Positions 1-7,655 of a stretch of 64,000 bases of DNA are shown piece by piece. The first letter of the stretch is position 1; each line of letters starts with the position of its first letter. The stretch comes from JAAYZH01 sp964479695 (lineage in GTDB: Bacteria > Bacillota > Clostridia > Saccharofermentanales > Fastidiosipilaceae). The stretch lies in contig CAYZSO010000002.1 in assembly GCA_964479695.1 (NCBI GenBank), forward strand, positions 99,204 through 163,203, in the 5' to 3' direction. The notes beneath the pieces are model-generated. The model did no database searches and was not told the origin of the DNA. It saw only the letters and a list, made by a program, of their open reading frames with translations. The translations under genes and the position numbers were made by a program.

Positions 1-315
1 AAGATCCCTTACGCAAATGTCGCGCAAGACGGCATTTCCAACACGTTCTCCATCGTGCCGGACAGCTTGGGCAAGACCCGCGAGCAGCAGATCAGCAACT
101 TGAGCGGAATCATGGACGGCTACTTCAACCAGCAGGCCTTCCACTTAAACGTCAATGTCCTGCGCCGTGAAACCCTGATCGATGCTATGGATCACCCCGA
201 GAAATATCCGAACCTGACCATCCGTGTCTCAGGGTATGCGGTGCGCTTTGCGGCTTTGTCCAAAGCCCAGCAAAAAGAAGTGATCTCCCGTACCTTCCAC
301 GAAAGAGTGGCCTAA
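1..315 (+). CDS. pflB: Formate acetyltransferase (pyruvate formate-lyase), C-terminal end
   Basis: The reading frame is open from base 1 and gives the last 104 residues of pyruvate formate-lyase, the glycyl-radical enzyme that cleaves pyruvate with CoA into acetyl-CoA and formate in anaerobic fermentation. The glycyl-radical signature RVSGYAVRF is present about 30 residues from the end, and the flanking residues (ISNTFSIVP, NVNVLRRETL) are typical of the family C-terminus. The 5' part lies outside the window. The TAA stop abuts the ATG of the activase gene, so the two are co-transcribed and probably translationally coupled. Confidence 0.95.
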   Translation, partial: KIPYANVAQDGISNTFSIVPDSLGKTREQQISNLSGIMDGYFNQQAFHLNVNVLRRETLIDAMDHPEKYPNLTIRVSGYAVRFAALSKAQQKEVISRTFHERVA

Positions 316-1200
316 ATGACTACCCCTACCACCGGAACCATTGCAGCTGCAAGCCACATCGCAGCTGCAACTGCGGGCGGAGGAACCCCTACCACCGGAA
401 CCATTGGCCGCCTCCACTCCATCGAAACGATGGGTCTCCTGGACGGACCCGGCATCCGGACGGTCTTCTTCCTCCAAGGCTGCCCCCTCCGCTGCGCCTA
501 CTGCCACAACCCGGACAGCCAGTCGCTGACCGGTGGCCGTGAAATTACCCCGGAAGAAATTGTGGCCACCGCCCGCCGCTATAAACCGTATTACGGCAAA
601 ACCGGCGGCGTGACCTTCTCCGGCGGCGAACCGACCTTGCAGGGCGCCTTCCTCGTCGAAACCATGAAACTGCTGAAGGCCGAGGGCATCAACATCGCCA
701 TCGACACTTCAGGGGCCGGCGACCCGCATCATTACCGTGAAATTTTCGAGCTCGCCGACCTGATCATTCTGGACATCAAACAATTCACACCCGAAAGCTA
801 CCGCCGCCTCACCGAGCGCCCGATTACGGCATGGGAGACTTTTGTTTCCACGCTCACCGCATCATCCTACCAGGGCAAAATCTGGGTCCGCCACGTCATG
901 GTCCCGGGTCTTACAGACTCCGAGGCTGCCATGGATCTCCTAATCCAAACCGCAGAACCTCTGCTGCCGTGGATCGATCGCCTCGAAATCCTACCCTACC
1001 ATGTCATGGGGGTGGACAAATACGAGACCTTGGGGCGCGAATACAAGCTCCCCGGTGTCCCTCCGATGGCCAAAGACCGCGCCTCCGAACTCGAAGCCTA
1101 CGCCCGCCGACTCCTCGCCTCACGGCTCGAGGCGACACGGCTCGAGGGCTCACGGAAAGAGGCCTCACAGCTCTCGGGCGCCGAAGAGGCTATCGCTTAA
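316..1200 (+). CDS. pflA: Pyruvate formate-lyase activating enzyme (radical SAM)
   Basis: This 294-residue radical SAM enzyme installs the glycyl radical on PflB. The [4Fe-4S] motif CPLRCAYC (CxxxCxxC) lies at about residues 56-63 after the family hallmark IETMGLLDGPGIR, and a GGEP-type SAM-binding segment (TFSGGEPTLQ) follows. The body matches normal activases, but the N-terminus has about 25 extra residues in which PTTGTI occurs twice, and the C-terminus has an extra low-complexity tail (RLEATRLEGSRKEA). The N-terminal copies come from a 22-bp direct repeat 63 bp apart, so a duplication has probably lengthened the original start region. It starts on the base after the pflB stop codon. Confidence 0.93.
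   Translation: MTTPTTGTIAAASHIAAATAGGGTPTTGTIGRLHSIETMGLLDGPGIRTVFFLQGCPLRCAYCHNPDSQSLTGGREITPEEIVATARRYKPYYGKTGGVTFSGGEPTLQGAFLVETMKLLKAEGINIAIDTSGAGDPHHYREIFELADLIILDIKQFTPESYRRLTERPITAWETFVSTLTASSYQGKIWVRHVMVPGLTDSEAAMDLLIQTAEPLLPWIDRLEILPYHVMGVDKYETLGREYKLPGVPPMAKDRASELEAYARRLLASRLEATRLEGSRKEASQLSGAEEAIA
322..406 (+). repeat. 22-bp in-frame direct repeat at the pflA 5' end
   Basis: The sequence ACCCCTACCACCGGAACC (plus ATTG) occurs at 322-343 and again at 385-406, exactly 63 bp (21 codons) apart. Between the copies lie two GCAGCTGCAA words. The result is a duplicated PTTGTI peptide near the start of PflA. Confidence 0.9.
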
Positions 1201-1280
1201 ACCGCCTAAGCCCCCTCGGTCGGGCGGCACTTCAAACAACCGCCCGCCTCACCACCCTCCACAACCATATCCACTCATCC

Positions 1281-1320
1281 AATCACCACAGAACTTTCAA
1301 TTTAAAGTTCTGCGGTGATT
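1281..1320. terminator. Hairpin downstream of pflA
   Basis: AATCACCACAGAACTTT at 1281-1297 pairs with AAAGTTCTGCGGTGATT at 1304-1320: a 17-bp stem with one mismatch and a six-base loop. The bases after it are TTCG, so the U-tract is weak. It probably ends the pfl transcript; being nearly symmetric it could act in both directions. Confidence 0.6.
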
Positions 1321-1351
1321 TTCGATTGTCCACACCCCACACCGGATCCGC

Positions 1352-1381
1352 CTAACACAAGAATCGCATAATCCGTATAAT
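1352..1381 (+). promoter_or_regulatory. Putative sigma-70-type promoter for the NahK-like kinase
   Basis: A perfect TATAAT lies at 1376-1381, with CTAACA (four of six matches to TTGACA) at 1352-1357 and an 18-bp spacer. Transcription would start near 1388, placing the whole 20-bp repeat array in the 5' leader. Confidence 0.5.
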
Positions 1382-1394
1382 AGGAGCCAAACGG

Positions 1395-1474
1395 ACGACG
1401 GGAACGGCAACATGACGACGGGAACGGCAACATGACAACCGGAACGGCAACATGACAACGGGAGCGACAACATG
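1395..1474 (+). repeat. Four tandem 20-bp units, each a Shine-Dalgarno-like box plus ATG
   Basis: Units at 1395-1414, 1415-1434, 1435-1454 and 1455-1474 follow the pattern ACGACGGGAACGGCAACATG. Each holds GGGAA or GGGAG (CGGAA in unit 3), about seven bases of spacer and an ATG (1412, 1432, 1452, 1472). The last ATG is the start of the kinase gene. The period of 20 is not a multiple of three, so successive ATGs change frame. Confidence 0.95.
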
Positions 1475-1475
1475 A
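1412..1475 (+). promoter_or_regulatory. Three overlapping 7-codon leader ORFs
   Basis: Each of the first three ATGs opens a 7-codon frame that ends in a TGA formed with the next ATG (ATGA overlap): 1412-1435, 1432-1455 and 1452-1475. The peptides read MTTGTAT, MTTGTAT and MTTGATT. The third overlaps the kinase start at 1472. The arrangement would allow ribosomes to pass by coupled termination and re-initiation into the main gene; that function is inferred. Confidence 0.6.
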
Positions 1476-2557
1476 AGAACGAGACGGTAGAACAACTTTT
1501 AGAAACCCTGCAGAATTTTCAGCTTGATTCACCGGCCATTTCCTGCGAGCTCTATGGATCCGGCCACATCAACGTGACCTATCTCGCCATCACGAGCAAG
1601 GGAACTTGGTACATTCTCCAGAAAATCAACCACACGGTTTTCCGGGACGTTCCCGCCCTCATGGAAAACATCAGCGCCGTCACCGCCCATCAGCGAACCA
1701 AGCTCGACGATCCCCGTCGTGTCCTGACCCTCGTTCCAACCACCGACGGCGACGACTATCTCCACAACACCTACGGCTTCTGGCGAGTCTACATTTTCGT
1801 CACCGATTCACTCTGCCTCCAGCTCCCCGAGTCTGACGAGGACTTCTATCAGAGTGCGTTGGGCTTTGGCCGCTTCATGCAGGACCTCGCAGACTTCCCC
1901 GCCGCGGACCTCCACGAAACCATCCCCAATTTCCACAACACACCCGACCGCTACCGCATCTTCCATAATGTGTTGGCCAAAGACGCCCTCAACCGCGCCC
2001 ATGAGGTTCAGGAAGAGATTGCCTTCGTTCTAGCACGTGAAAAGGAAATGGGTCAACTTCAACGTCTCCGCGAATCCGGCGAGCTGCCGCTCCGCGTCAC
2101 CCACAACGACACGAAACTCAACAATGTTTTGCTCGACAACCAAACTCGCGAAGCCCTCTGCGTCATCGACCTCGACACGGTCATGCCCGGCCTTTCGCTC
2201 TATGATTTCGGCGATTCCATCCGTTTCGGCGCCGCAAACGCGGCTGAGGACGAAACGGATCTTCGCAAAATGACCATCAACCTCGACCGCTTCCGCGTGT
2301 ACACGCGCGGCTTCTATCAAGCCTGTCCCGGCCTCACCGCCGCTGAAATCGCCGCAATGCCGCTGGGTGCCAAGACGATGACCCTCGAATGCGGCCTTCG
2401 CTTCCTCACCGACTACCTTGACGGCGACCACTATTTCGCCGTTCACCGCAACAAACACAATCTCGACCGTTGCCGCGCCCAGTTCAAGCTCGTGTCAGAG
2501 ATGGAAAAGCATTGGGACGAAATGGCCACCATCGTCCGCGAGGAAACCGGAATCTAA
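1472..2557 (+). CDS. nahK: N-acetylhexosamine 1-kinase-like phosphotransferase
   Basis: The 361-residue protein has the aminoglycoside-phosphotransferase/choline-kinase fold. It resembles bifidobacterial NahK, which phosphorylates GlcNAc or GalNAc at C1 in the lacto-/galacto-N-biose pathway: the N-terminus has YGSGHINVTYL, the catalytic loop is RVTHNDTKLNNVL, and the metal-binding segment is VIDLDTVMPG followed by YDFGDSIRFGA. Length equals NahK (about 360 residues). No phosphorylase or nucleotidyltransferase of that pathway is adjacent, so the substrate is inferred from similarity alone. The start is the last ATG of the 20-bp array, with GGGAG seven bases upstream. Confidence 0.8.
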   Translation: MKNETVEQLLETLQNFQLDSPAISCELYGSGHINVTYLAITSKGTWYILQKINHTVFRDVPALMENISAVTAHQRTKLDDPRRVLTLVPTTDGDDYLHNTYGFWRVYIFVTDSLCLQLPESDEDFYQSALGFGRFMQDLADFPAADLHETIPNFHNTPDRYRIFHNVLAKDALNRAHEVQEEIAFVLAREKEMGQLQRLRESGELPLRVTHNDTKLNNVLLDNQTREALCVIDLDTVMPGLSLYDFGDSIRFGAANAAEDETDLRKMTINLDRFRVYTRGFYQACPGLTAAEIAAMPLGAKTMTLECGLRFLTDYLDGDHYFAVHRNKHNLDRCRAQFKLVSEMEKHWDEMATIVREETGI

Positions 2558-2563
2558 GGAGTG

Positions 2564-2591
2564 AGCCGCTCAGCTTCTGCCGAGCGGCTCG
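2564..2591. terminator. Hairpin after the kinase gene
   Basis: GAGCCGCTC at 2564-2572 pairs perfectly with GAGCGGCTC at 2583-2591 around a 10-base loop. No U-tract follows. It sits between two convergent genes and may stall transcription from either side. Confidence 0.45.
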
Positions 2592-2641
2592 CCCTCACAC
2601 CGCGGCCCATCTTCCGCAGCTCGTCATCGGCCCCTCAGCCT

Positions 2642-3025
2642 TCACTCCCCCTTTTGAAGCACGTCCAGAATCTCCCGGTCCGCCGGGCAAAACTCATACT
2701 GGGGAATTTCAGCCACCGTAATCCAGCGCATGTCCGCATGCTCTTTGAGAACCGGCGACCCGGCCGCGATTTCGGCATTAAACAAAGTCAAATGAATCGT
2801 GAGGTCCGGATACTCATGGGTAACCGCCATCTTTTCGCTCAAGACAGTCACAGCAATGTCGAGCTCCTCTCGACATTCTCTAGCCAAGGCCGCCTCCTTC
2901 AACTCCCCCACCTCAACTTTACCGCCCACAAACTCCCACAGCAGCGGCCTCGCCTTATGTGCGGGCCGCTGACAAATCAAAAACTTCTCTTCATCCCAAA
3001 TCAAAGCCGCCACAACTTCCGTCAT
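2642..3025 (-). CDS. mutT: MutT/Nudix hydrolase (8-oxo-dGTP diphosphatase type)
   Basis: A 127-residue Nudix protein of standard MutT length. The Nudix box reads GKVEVGELKEAALARECREE (G-x5-E-x7-RE-xx-EE) with the usual following glycine replaced by aspartate. The N-terminal strand (VVAALIWDEEKFLICQRP) and C-terminal DREILDVL fit the (d)CTP/8-oxo-dGTP pyrophosphohydrolase group, which removes oxidised nucleotides from the pool. It is transcribed alone, convergent with the kinase gene. Substrate assignment within the superfamily is uncertain. Confidence 0.85.
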   Translation of the reverse strand: MTEVVAALIWDEEKFLICQRPAHKARPLLWEFVGGKVEVGELKEAALARECREELDIAVTVLSEKMAVTHEYPDLTIHLTLFNAEIAAGSPVLKEHADMRWITVAEIPQYEFCPADREILDVLQKGE

Positions 3026-3192
3026 CTCTCATCTCCTACAACCCATTCCAAGCCAAACCAAGCCAACCCAGCGCCGCCACCAGCGCCGATACAGGCAAAA
3101 CCTTAAACATTTTTAACGCAAGTATAACGGTTTTGCCAAGCAAGAAGCCATGCCACTTGGGTATAATGGTGGATAAGCATTAACGCAAAACC

Positions 3193-3224
3193 ACTACATA
3201 TGTTTAAAATTAAACTTATGTAGT
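3193..3224. repeat. 32-bp palindromic repeat, copy 1
   Basis: Half-sites ACTACATATGTTTA and TAAACTTATGTAGT flank a short AT core. It is the first of eight near-identical copies in the chromosomal part. It precedes the esterase gene. Confidence 0.9.
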
Positions 3225-3254
3225 ACCACCACCCAATGTAGTACCACCACCCAA
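3219..3254 (+). repeat. 18-bp tandem duplication before the esterase RBS
   Basis: TGTAGTACCACCACCCAA occurs twice without a gap (3219-3236, 3237-3254). The first copy begins inside the right arm of the palindrome and the second runs into the AAGGAGG ribosome binding site, so the duplication lengthens the leader. Confidence 0.9.
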
Positions 3255-3266
3255 GGAGGCTCCACC

Positions 3267-4211
3267 ATGTCTGACTATCCGATCCGCCACATCGCTCACA
3301 ACCCGAAGCTCACCGGTATGGCACAAATGCTTCCCGACATCACGTTCACAGATCGGGAAGACAACCCGCTCGTGCTGCAGCTTTTGCAGCCTTGGGCTCT
3401 GCAAGATGAGCAAGGCCAGAGTATCAGTTACCCCTGCGTCGTTTTCGTTCAGGGCAGCGGCTGGAAGTTCCCCAATGTGTATTTCGAGATCCCTCAGCTC
3501 GCCGAACTCGCTCGCGAGGGCTATGTCGTCGCAACTGTCACCCACAGAAACAGCCAGGAAGGCCACAAGGCGCCTGCTTTTCTCGAGGATGTGAAGACAG
3601 CCATTCGTTTTCTTCGGGCCAAAGCCGCCGACCTCCACATCGATCCCACTAAGCTAGGTATCTGGGGCACCTCCTCAGGCGGCAACGCGGCACTCCTTGC
3701 AGGGCTCACCATTGACAACCCGAAATTCAAGACCGCCGAATGGGCTGACCAGTCGGACAAGGTCAACTTTGTAGTCGATTGTTTCGGCCCCGCAGACGGC
3801 ATCGGCATGGTCAAAGAAATCGAAGACAAAGTCACAGCGGCCATGACCCACTTCATGACACTTTCGCCCGATGAACAAGCTGCCCAAGCGGCGGCCGGCG
3901 AAGACCTCAAAGAAACCCTCATCAACTTTATCGGCCTCAAAGACGGCAAACCGGATAACGAAGTCATCAAGGAAATCAGTCCTCTTCACTGGATCGACAA
4001 GGACAAAACCTACCCGCCCTTCCTCATAATCCATGGAGACCAAGATGAAACTGTCAGCTACGACCAATCCGTCCGCCTCTACCAAGCGCTGCGTGACCAC
4101 GGCACAGAAGCCGAGATGATCTGTGTGGACGGCGCGCCTCATGAAGGCAGTTTCTGGAGCCAGGAAGTTTTGGATAACATCTTTACGTTCATCGAGGATC
4201 ACATCGGCTAA
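3267..4211 (+). CDS. Alpha/beta hydrolase (carboxylesterase, BD-FAE-like)
   Basis: This 314-residue protein has the alpha/beta hydrolase layout of the esterase/lipase family. The oxyanion segment VFVQGSGW is near residue 60, the nucleophile elbow is GTSSGGN (GxSxG) near residue 133, the acid lies in HGDQDETVSY near residue 255, and the histidine in GAPHEG near residue 292. No signal peptide is seen, so it is cytoplasmic. An AAGGAGG box precedes the ATG. Such enzymes deacetylate xylan or small esters, but no glycan genes adjoin it, so the substrate is unknown. Confidence 0.85.
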   Translation: MSDYPIRHIAHNPKLTGMAQMLPDITFTDREDNPLVLQLLQPWALQDEQGQSISYPCVVFVQGSGWKFPNVYFEIPQLAELAREGYVVATVTHRNSQEGHKAPAFLEDVKTAIRFLRAKAADLHIDPTKLGIWGTSSGGNAALLAGLTIDNPKFKTAEWADQSDKVNFVVDCFGPADGIGMVKEIEDKVTAAMTHFMTLSPDEQAAQAAAGEDLKETLINFIGLKDGKPDNEVIKEISPLHWIDKDKTYPPFLIIHGDQDETVSYDQSVRLYQALRDHGTEAEMICVDGAPHEGSFWSQEVLDNIFTFIEDHIG

Positions 4212-4230
4212 GCCTATCTCCTTGGCTCCT

Positions 4231-4336
4231 CTCACTCATCCCATAACCCCAGTGATCCCCATTGACCTTCGTGTATTCGGTTGCGCCCTTAACCATCAGC
4301 CTCTCACTCATCCCATAACCCCAGTGATCCCCATTG
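4231..4336. repeat. 34-bp direct repeat between the esterase and pcm
   Basis: The segment starting CTCACTCATCCCATAACCCC and ending in AGTGATCCCCATTG occurs at 4231-4264 and 4303-4336. The second copy is followed by further GTGATCCCCAT-like 12-mers up to about 4372, running to the pcm stop. Confidence 0.9.
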
Positions 4337-4370
4337 TGATCCCCATCGCGATCCCCATTGTGATCCCCGC

Positions 4371-4955
4371 TTACTCCCAGCCGTAATCGCCCACCATCTC
4401 CACGAAGCGGACGTGAGTGATCACCCGCTCATGCACGGCACCGGCTTCATCTTTTGTAATGAGAAGGAGCTCTTGGACAAACTTGGGGCCAACAGGCACA
4501 ATCATGCGGCCGGAGGGCGCCAGTTGGCCAATCAACGCCTCAGGCCTCTTCCCTGCAGCCGCAGTCACGATAATTCGGTCGAACGGCGCCTCCTCCGGCC
4601 AACCGACGCTGCCATCTGCCAACCTGAACGAGATGTTTCGGTAACCAAGAGCAGCCAAGCGGTCCCGGGCACTTTGGGCGAGAGCCGCAATCCGCTCCAC
4701 CGTATACACCCAGGCCGAAAATTCAGCCAAGAACGCCGTTTGATACCCTGATCCCGTGCCAATTTCCAGCACCCGACTATTCGGCTCGGGCGAAAGCAAG
4801 CGCGTCATCTCCAACACCAACGAAGGCTGGGAAATCGTCTGCTCATGCCCAATCGGCAGGGGATAATCGGCCTTCGCTTGGAACTTATACACTTCACTGA
4901 CAAACTCGGCTCGATCCAACTTCTGAAAGAATAATTCAAGCGCTCTCTCGTCCAT
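4371..4955 (-). CDS. pcm: Protein-L-isoaspartate O-methyltransferase
   Basis: Uses S-adenosylmethionine to methylate L-isoaspartyl residues in aged proteins and start their repair. The family block LPIGHEQTISQP is followed by the SAM-binding motif VLEIGTGSGYQTA and by the post-I motif VYTVERI. The ATG at 4955 (MDERALELFF) gives 194 residues and an N-terminus close to the family average; an upstream ATG at 5015 would add 20 residues without a better ribosome site. Confidence 0.88.
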   Translation of the reverse strand: MDERALELFFQKLDRAEFVSEVYKFQAKADYPLPIGHEQTISQPSLVLEMTRLLSPEPNSRVLEIGTGSGYQTAFLAEFSAWVYTVERIAALAQSARDRLAALGYRNISFRLADGSVGWPEEAPFDRIIVTAAAGKRPEALIGQLAPSGRMIVPVGPKFVQELLLITKDEAGAVHERVITHVRFVEMVGDYGWE

Positions 4956-5076
4956 TGTCACCCACTCTTTCGCAGTCTCTTTGCTGCCTTCCCGCAGCGG
5001 TCGTCCATCACACATGCCGCCACATCAGCGACCGCCTTCACACAGCCGCCATCCCACAGCGTGCCGCTCTCGCCAT

Positions 5077-5577
5077 CTACTCCCCTGCCACCTCAGCCTC
5101 TTCAGGATTACGGCGCAAGGCAGCCAATAATTTTTCCACTGTCGCTCTCGGGAAACCCTCTTCGGTCCTCTCTGCCAACAGCGATTCCAAAAAAACCTCT
5201 GTATTCTCACTTTGCGGCAGCATGTAACCCGCTTCACGAAGCAGATCCTCCGCCATGATACGATTCGATTTTTCGATCGCCACCGCAAGTTTGCCAGACA
5301 TCCCGGCTGCGTTCCGCTCCTGCTCAGATTTGCTGCGCATCAGCGCATTGAGGGACCCAATAACCGCTTCCGTCTTGTCTTGTTGTTTGGGATACACCTT
5401 CGGTACCATCGAAATTGCACCGGAAGGGCAAGCATCCGCGCAATCGCCGCACCCAATGCAAGTAGCGACATCAATCACGCTATTCTCCGTATCCGTCGCA
5501 CCGGTCGGGCAAACATAAAGGCAAAGACAATCCTTTGTACACAAACGAATATTTCTTACCGCATACTTCTCAGCCAT
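5077..5577 (-). CDS. Two-cluster [4Fe-4S] ferredoxin-type protein
   Basis: A 166-residue protein whose first 60 residues hold two cysteine clusters: CTKDCLCLYVCP (an unusual Cx3CxCx3CP spacing) and the canonical CIGCGDCADACP. The remaining 100 residues are helical without recognised motifs. Only two bases separate it from the upstream rubrerythrin, so it is probably the electron carrier for peroxide reduction by that protein; the pairing is inferred from position. Confidence 0.8.
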   Translation of the reverse strand: MAEKYAVRNIRLCTKDCLCLYVCPTGATDTENSVIDVATCIGCGDCADACPSGAISMVPKVYPKQQDKTEAVIGSLNALMRSKSEQERNAAGMSGKLAVAIEKSNRIMAEDLLREAGYMLPQSENTEVFLESLLAERTEEGFPRATVEKLLAALRRNPEEAEVAGE

Positions 5578-5579
5578 AG

Positions 5580-6278
5580 TTATTGCCTCGCTTCCACTTT
5601 CTCAAACTTCCAGTTCGGCACTTTGCAGACAGGGCAAATGTCCGGCAGGTCCTCCCCTATGTAGATGAACCCGCAAATCGAGCAGACATACACACTTGTC
5701 TCCGCCACGAGAGCCTCGCCCTGTTTCTCATATCTGGCCAGAGCCGCCTTTCCAATCTTCGTCACCTTTTCACTCCAGACCAGCGCTCGTAGAGCGCCCC
5801 GATCCTTGGGTTGGTTCGCCGCAGCATAGGCCTCAGGAAAACCAGTCTCGAGGTCAGCCATAACCATAGCGGAGAGCTTTTCATAAGAAGGTTCGAGAGC
5901 CGGTTCTGCCAGCCCCGCAAAATAATCCCCCAATTCGCGGAAGAGCGCTTCCTCTTCAAATTTGTACTGTTTTTCACAGCCTCGAGCGAGGTTCGTGCAC
6001 AGCGCGCTAAGTTCCAACGGGGTCTGCGAATTGACCGTACCAGCCTCCACCTCGCTCTTCACACCAGCCGCTTCAGGTGCGGGGACGGGTGCTTTGGCCA
6101 AAGCCGCCTCAGTCACCTCCTCTTGCTTCTCAAACGCATCCTTGCCTGCCCCACAGAGCGGGCAAACCCAATCATCCGGCAGTTCCTCCCAAGTCGTACC
6201 GGCAGCAATTCCCGATTCCGGAATGCCCAGTGCTTCCTCATAGATAAAACCGCAGAGAGAACACACGTAAGTTGCCAT
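5580..6278 (-). CDS. Rubredoxin-rubrerythrin fusion protein
   Basis: A 232-residue oxidative-stress protein with three parts: an N-terminal rubredoxin domain (CSLCGFIY near residue 6, CPLCGAGKDAFE near 39), a ferritin-like helical middle (about residues 85-190, with FEEEALFRELGDYF), and a C-terminal rubredoxin-like zinc/iron site (CSICGFIY, CPVCKVPNWKF). Rubrerythrins reduce hydrogen peroxide in anaerobes with electrons from rubredoxin or ferredoxin; having iron sites at both ends is less common. AAAGGAGG precedes the ATG. It leads an operon with the ferredoxin gene. Confidence 0.85.
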   Translation of the reverse strand: MATYVCSLCGFIYEEALGIPESGIAAGTTWEELPDDWVCPLCGAGKDAFEKQEEVTEAALAKAPVPAPEAAGVKSEVEAGTVNSQTPLELSALCTNLARGCEKQYKFEEEALFRELGDYFAGLAEPALEPSYEKLSAMVMADLETGFPEAYAAANQPKDRGALRALVWSEKVTKIGKAALARYEKQGEALVAETSVYVCSICGFIYIGEDLPDICPVCKVPNWKFEKVEARQ

Positions 6279-6432
6279 ATCGCTACCTCCTTTGTCCTTC
6301 TATAGTACCATGAATTTTGGGCAAATTACCCTGAACATTCGTGCAATTCGCCTATCGAAATGGCGATTCCGTAGAATTTCCGCCATCTGACAACGATCGG
6401 AGCCCGCTAAAGTCAGCCCTTACACCCGAATT

Positions 6433-7473
6433 TTACAGTGAAAATCGCTTCCGAAATTCTGAAGGCAGCATCTGTTCTTGTTTCTTAAACAAATAGAGAA
6501 AATGATTGGCACTATGGATGCCCACCGCCTCGGCAATTTCGCCGATGCTGAGTGTCGACGTGACCAGAAAATATTTGGCCCGATTGAGCCGCACCCGATT
6601 CAAATATTGGTTCGGGGGGATGCCGACGTACGTTTTGAACAGGTGGCTGAGATGATATTTGTTTTTATAGAATTGGGCGGCCAAGCTGTCCAGATTGATT
6701 GGCTCCCGGTAATGATTTTCGAGGTAGGTGCAGATCTCTTTGATTTCCGGAGGAGTGACGGTGTGGGAACGGGCGATCCCGAGAATTTCAGTGAGGATGT
6801 GCGTCAACGTTTGATTGTTCTCCACTTCCGTGTGGCGGGTACTCACGCTGTTGCTGAAGTAGAGCTGCCGGATGCTGTGAGCGAGCGACGAGTTTTCGGT
6901 TACCGGGAAACAGACTCCGTCCTCTTCCCGGATCATGGAGAAAAAGGCCGGCGCTGCATGGCCATCAAAATAGATGGCATAATACCCCCAAGCCTTGCTC
7001 TCCGCGCGATAATGATAGGGCTTCCGGCAGTCGATGAGGAAGGCGGTCCCGGGGGCCAGCTGATAGGTTCGGCCTTCATAATCCAGTACGCCACTTCCGG
7101 TGTATGTCAGAGCCAAAAGGAACGCCTCGCCACCGTCCTTACTGACGGCGAATTTCTGCGGAAACTCACAAACGCTGAGGCAATACACATAGAGAAAATA
7201 GTCTTGCGCCAGAGGCGACGGCCAAGAAAAACGATAGGCATGCTCTTGTTGCAAGGACAGATCCTCATAATTGGCCGTCCGCTCCAACTTGTCATATAAG
7301 TCTTGACCCATGCGGTCTTTTAAGAAAAAATACTCCGCAGGATTGGTGTCGGCAAGCGGGTTCTGCGCGGCATAATTGAAGGCCGCAGGATCGGAGCCGG
7401 CATAGCTCTGCCCCACAGCGCTCTGGCCGGCATGGAAAAAATTTTCAGGTAAGAAAGGTTGTCGTTGTTCCAT
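6433..7473 (-). CDS. AraC-family transcriptional regulator
   Basis: A 346-residue regulator with an N-terminal cupin-like sensor (YLAPGT-type segment YQLAPGTAFLIDCRKPYHY) and a C-terminal double helix-turn-helix of about 100 residues (LDSLAAQFYKNKYHLSHLFK, then IGEIAEAVGIHSANHFLYLF). The ATG at 7473 is chosen over the upstream TTG because GAGGG lies eight bases before it. It diverges from the zinc dehydrogenase gene at 7656 and is the likely regulator of it, probably in response to a sugar or polyol; the ligand is unknown. Confidence 0.88.
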   Translation of the reverse strand: MEQRQPFLPENFFHAGQSAVGQSYAGSDPAAFNYAAQNPLADTNPAEYFFLKDRMGQDLYDKLERTANYEDLSLQQEHAYRFSWPSPLAQDYFLYVYCLSVCEFPQKFAVSKDGGEAFLLALTYTGSGVLDYEGRTYQLAPGTAFLIDCRKPYHYRAESKAWGYYAIYFDGHAAPAFFSMIREEDGVCFPVTENSSLAHSIRQLYFSNSVSTRHTEVENNQTLTHILTEILGIARSHTVTPPEIKEICTYLENHYREPINLDSLAAQFYKNKYHLSHLFKTYVGIPPNQYLNRVRLNRAKYFLVTSTLSIGEIAEAVGIHSANHFLYLFKKQEQMLPSEFRKRFSL

Positions 7474-7527
7474 CAGAGCCGCCCTCAAGAGTCGCAAGAA
7501 TTATAGAATAATTCGCAAGAACAAGCC

Positions 7528-7555
7528 TTGTTTCGATACAAAATTATCCTATTAT
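7528..7555 (+). promoter_or_regulatory. Putative promoter for the MDR dehydrogenase
   Basis: TTGTTT at 7528-7533 and TATTAT at 7550-7555 are separated by 16 bp in the 180-bp region between the divergent araC-type and dehydrogenase genes. The AraC regulator probably binds nearby. Confidence 0.35.
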
Positions 7556-7655
7556 TAGGCAGAACGTATTGTTAACTGACATTTTTGCGCAAAATGCAAG
7601 CATGTCCTAGTCATTTTAGCCCAAATCAAACAGGAAACCAAATAGGAGGTCCACG

